DNA from: Quillaja saponaria
Taxonomy: Eukaryota > Streptophyta > Magnoliopsida > Fabales > Quillajaceae
Length of the DNA stretch: 64,000 nt
NCBI GenBank assembly: GCA_029379385.1
Contig: CM055607.1
Span: 8,122,001-8,186,000 of the forward strand
Direction: 5' to 3'
The notes under the pieces were generated by a model. That model searched no databases, was not told the DNA's origin, and saw nothing but the letters and a program-made list of their open reading frames with translations. The position numbers and the translations under genes were made by a program. Below are positions 59,989 to 64,000 of the stretch, in pieces. How positions within the stretch are numbered: position 1 is the first letter of the stretch; every line of letters starts with the position of its first letter.

Positions 59989-62900
59989 AAGGAAGAGAGG
60001 GAGAGCTATGGTGATTGGTGAATCAGTGAATGTCTTAAGGTTCCAAATATCTTGGAAGTGGTCCACTGTAGAATATGATTGGTCATTCCACTAATAAGTG
60101 AAGTTGTCAAATAAAGGCAAGCAAGAGATAAAAAAAAAATAAAGATATATGTAAGGAACCTGAGATTTTTATTTATACTACTATACCAAATGAAGTGGTA
60201 AAAATTTGATTTTTTTTGTTTAAGAAAAACAGAGACACCTCAAAGAAAAATAACTTAGAGAAAATAAACTTTCATATAAATTATTTACCAAAATTTAAAT
60301 TTTAAATCTCAATCTTGTTAAGACTTAATCAACTTATTTTATAATTCAAGATATACTCTTTTCATTAATTACATAAATACATGGATACGAATATTTTAGA
60401 TGAATTCAAGATAATCTCTACTTAAATTTTAACTGATTGATCTTTATCAATTTCGGAAGGCCAATGTAGATCCATGAAAATCCCCCTGAAATGGGGTTTA
60501 AGGGTCCAACATTTGTGTCCCTATGTAATCTGCAACTAAATGGACCAAAAAATGTGGACGTTATCACCAACATCTACAACCAGATAAAGGTTTGGGAGAC
60601 AGAAAATCTCCAACTGCTATTAGATATGGGCATCACAATATCTTCTTGGGCCCATCCAAGTACTAAAAAAGATCATCAACTTTTTTACTGGGTCGATCAA
60701 CCAAGGATTCAGCTTAGGATAGGGCCCATAGTTGAAATTTTTTCGTCCCTAAATTTTCTTTCGTATCTATTTTTTCGTTTTTGCTTTCTTTGCTATTTGC
60801 TGCTGAGTATATTAGGTCTTAGATAGAATGTAACAATTTTTTCAATTTATAGAAATTGTTCCAAAAACTTGATATAAAATTTTCCATTCACCAGAAATTG
60901 AGAGTTTATAAAAAGAGAAATAACTACCTATTAGGAAAAAAGTGGATGAGAGACTACTAAAATCATTTTGGGTTTACTGGTTTGGATAGTCTATCATGTT
61001 CATTTTATAAACATTGCAAGGTAAAAACAAGAAAAAGAAAAGAACGTGTCATTGTCTAATTTGCCCACACCGTCCTTAGGTCTTGGCAAAAGGGACATTA
61101 TCAGAAGATGAAATGGGAGAATGGGTTGGAGATTAATGTGAAAAAGACTAGAGTTATGGAGGTGGAGAGCAACTAGAGAAGACTGTGCCAAAATACATGA
61201 GGCAGAGAAAGAGAAACAAAGATTGAGTAGCTCATAAAAGTTGGGGCTTCATTTGTCCCAATTGCATATATTAATATTAAACCAGCATAACCTTCGTGAT
61301 GAGTTGAGATTGTACGTAGAGACATATCTATTTATTAAATAAAAAGATATATATTTATAATCTCCTATTACTTCAATACTACAACTGCTTGTCTGCAATA
61401 CTCAAACTCAGTCTTAGATCAGTCTTCACAAGCTACTGAAACACCATCAGATTAGTGATTCCCCGTGCATATACAGTCCCCAACTCCCATACCTTTGTTT
61501 ACAAATTGCCACAACACATTTACACCACCGCACGTACATGCATTACTTCTTGTTTCACTGTCTCTTCCAATAAACAAAATTATTTTCTCTTTTTTTAGTA
61601 GGGTACTTGACATTGACGGCTAGAGTTAAGAGGCCTCAATTCTCTTTAAGATTTACTATGTTTATGGAGAGGTAAAAGTTATTAAACAAATTAAGAGCTA
61701 GTTATCATTTAAAAACTTTAATTTAGGTTAGGAGACTGAGTGATTTAACTGCACTGTTATGATCTATTTCAAAAATTTAAGGTTTGACTCTCTTAAAATC
61801 TTATTTAGAGATTGTTAATTATAATAGATTTTTTGATAAAACAAAAGTATCGGATTTAAAAATTTTAATATGAGCTATATTCACTTTGCCCTCATATTAA
61901 TTAGGCTCAAATTAATTATTTTTTACTTTGTTCTTAGCGACTTTATTAAAATTAGTGATCACCCTAACATATTTATTAGGCATGTTGAATTTTTTATGAG
62001 ATGAGACTGATTTTCTTTTAAAAGAACAACTAACAAAGATAAACACAAACACATTAAGAATCTAAGATCATATACATATACATTTACATATTGATTTGAT
62101 TTGCAGAAAAGTTGACACAATCTTGTGTTATCAAATAGGTTTAATTGATATAAAAAGAGCTCCGAAAGTAAATTGAGACAGCAAGTGTCATTCCAATTTC
62201 AATCAATTCAATCAAAAAACCAAATGACTATTCCCACCATGATCCCATCAAATATCAATCAATTGAGTGCATTTTATTTCTTAATCGACTAGAAAGATTA
62301 GATTAGATATGTTTAAGCGCATAAGAGGAGAAAGTGCAATTGGTAATGGATTCTGCTGTCAACTGTCAAAATTAGGTATACGTATGTATAACATGAATAG
62401 AATTGTGAATCAAGATAATGTTTCAAACAAATAAAAATCATAATATAATAATTAGGTTAAAGTTAAAATTGTCAATGTATAATCTCATATCTCTAATATT
62501 AAGAAATTTGACACGCTATATCTAAATCTATGGATCTAAATTTTTATACTAATTGATTAATTATAAAAATAAGGTTTTAATATTATATCAGAACTAGGCT
62601 AAACCTTAACAAGGCCTCAAACTATGCTTGATTGATCCCAACGAATCTTCAACATTTCGCATGTGAATACAATGTGTAATTTCAGAAATTCTTAATTGAT
62701 TTTGAGAGAGTTTTTTTAAAAAAATATTGACATTTAGTTGTTCTAATCTTTCCAAATAATTATTAGTGTACTTGAGAGAAAACAATGCCTATTAGAGTTT
62801 TATTAATGGCAATATTTTTTGTAGTTGGAAAACTAATTTAGACATATGCTTTTTTTTTTAGTTTTTTTACAAGCATTGTTATATAATTAAATTCTTAAAC

Positions 62901-63600
62901 CCTGTCAGAGAGACTTATATGTTGGATTGAGAGTACAATTTATTTATTATTGTACCTCATTCTTATTGATCTGACATTTGTTGATCAGACTAATATCATA
63001 GACACTACTAACATTGACAAAGAATAACAGGTCATTTATGCTTGGGAAGTTTTACTCGATAGCCATTTGGAAAAATTGGGAACCTCCAATTCCGTCAGAG
63101 TTGACGGGTACAACAACCCACCAGGCTAGAAGAAGGCAACGACAATGTACAAGACATAGGACCGTAACATTGACCACAATACCCGTTACCACGTACAGAC
63201 AACTCAGTGGACCCCACATATATACCCCACAATAGGGGAGAGAATTAGCGTTAGACGACCAAACCTTAGTGCTCTTCCAATCTCTCGCCGATTGAGAATG
63301 GGCCCACAGGACCCTGAACCCTGGCCCACATGTAAGGACAAGAGCGCGGGAGAACAATTTCTTTTTCTTAAAAAAAAATGTTTACGCAATTGGACCGTTA
63401 ATCACGGATAAACAGTCATTAATTAATTTCAGCCGTCTGATCAAGCAACCTTAATTCAACAAGGACTCAACCGTCGGTGGCAGATTAGTGAAGCTGTAAA
63501 AAAAATTCTTTTGTGGGACCCTTGTCATGTAATAGTCCCTCTCATTTGTGTAGTTGAGTAGGCCACATAATTAGTTTTTTTTTTTTTTTTTTTAATATAA
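59989..63600. other. Intergenic region, no supported gene
   Basis: The first 150 bases hold the permease leader and promoter. The rest is AT-rich with no convincing coding. A 111-codon plus frame at 60491-60826 and a 101-codon minus frame at 63357-63052 have no recognisable domain and no splice context. From about 63,010 the base composition becomes less AT-rich, probably distal promoter. Confidence 0.5.
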
Positions 63601-64000
63601 TAATCCTTGAGTATGTATATATATATGTAAAGAATATAAAGAAGAAAACAGACATACTCTGCAGCTAGCTGCTGCGTGATTGCCTCGTCCTCTTACTGCA
63701 CCTCTGGTCATTTTGGCTTTTCTTGTTTTTGTTTTTGTTTTGTTTTTGGTACTGGTTGCTTGGTTGGTTGTTCTGAATGTTTTTTCATTTTATGCGTCTT
63801 AGAGCCAATTTGCTAGCTCTAGCTATTACCTTTGGCGTGCTTTGCTAAAAGAAATAAAATTACAGAGAGAGAGAGAAAGTAGAAAAGTGAGGGGATTGAG
63901 CAAAAAGGGATTTTGACGACTGGGGTTTTCTGCTTCTTCTTTTTCTTTCTTTTTTTCTTTCTTTTGAAGAAGAATTGAATGATTGGGCGGGAGCTGAATT
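63601..64000 (+). promoter_or_regulatory. Probable promoter, leader and first codons of a gene continuing past the window
   Basis: A TATA-like run (63616-63627) is followed by a leader with a GA tract (about 63863-63878) and a pyrimidine-rich stretch (63930-63965). The first ATG in a plausible setting is at 63979, opening ATG ATT GGG CGG GAG CTG AAT (MIGRELN) to the window edge. The order TATA, GA tract, CT tract, ATG is common in plant genes. No family can be assigned from seven codons. Confidence 0.4.

Noticed and set aside
60491..60826. 111-codon plus-strand frame
   Set aside because: No family resemblance, T-rich second half, no supporting context.
1..64000. A previously undescribed multi-gene system
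   Set aside because: The genes are well-known plant families with separate roles and no shared operon-like arrangement; only the duplications and the transposon stand out.

Overview
This window is nuclear DNA from a flowering plant, most likely a eudicot. Coding exons are split by many short AT-rich GT-AG introns and separated by AT-rich intergenic DNA. The proteins are plant types: a CASP-like membrane protein, a PIP2 aquaporin, a WPP domain-associated protein, a PLS-class PPR relative and a proline-rich cell-wall protein. I cannot fix the species. I see no prokaryotic, organellar or viral genes.

Layout. (1) 748-11,520, minus strand: an M28-family endoplasmic reticulum metallopeptidase gene, 11 coding exons visible, 3' end outside the window. 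(2) 13,070-16,294, plus: a CASP-like 5A gene, 3 exons. (3) 17,006-18,940, minus: a decayed PPR pseudogene. (4) 20,535-25,698, plus: the mRNA-decapping Nudix hydrolase DCP2, 8 exons. (5) 25,805-32,716: a head-to-tail tandem duplication of about 2.8 kb. The left copy holds an intact intronless RPL12 gene and a 1,264-bp hAT-like transposon. The right copy holds a disabled RPL12 pseudogene and the empty transposon site. (6) 35,249-37,990, plus: a PIP2 aquaporin, 4 exons. (7) 38.3-44.1 kb: gene-poor, with a 1.43-kb tandem duplication. (8) 44,216-46,584, plus: a small unrecognised protein gene with a cysteine cluster. (9) 46.8-51.8 kb: AT-rich, degenerate repeats. (10) 51,882-55,579, plus: WPP domain-associated protein, 4 exons. 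(11) 56,328-56,801, plus: a proline-rich, signal-peptide, single-TM cell-wall-type protein. (12) 57,585-59,988, minus: a tryptophan/tyrosine permease-family transporter, 8 exons. (13) 60.1-63.6 kb: intergenic. The last 400 bases look like the promoter and leader of a gene continuing beyond the window.

The genes are ordinary unlinked plant genes with no shared pathway: ER proteolysis, membrane scaffolding, mRNA turnover, translation, water transport, nuclear-envelope association, cell wall and amino-acid transport. The best finding is structural. The RPL12 tandem duplication lets the hAT-like insertion be read against its own unoccupied paralogous site, with an 8-bp target duplication and inverted ends. 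Exon limits were placed by hand from GT/AG sites, reading frame and family resemblance. I found no convincing undescribed multi-gene system.
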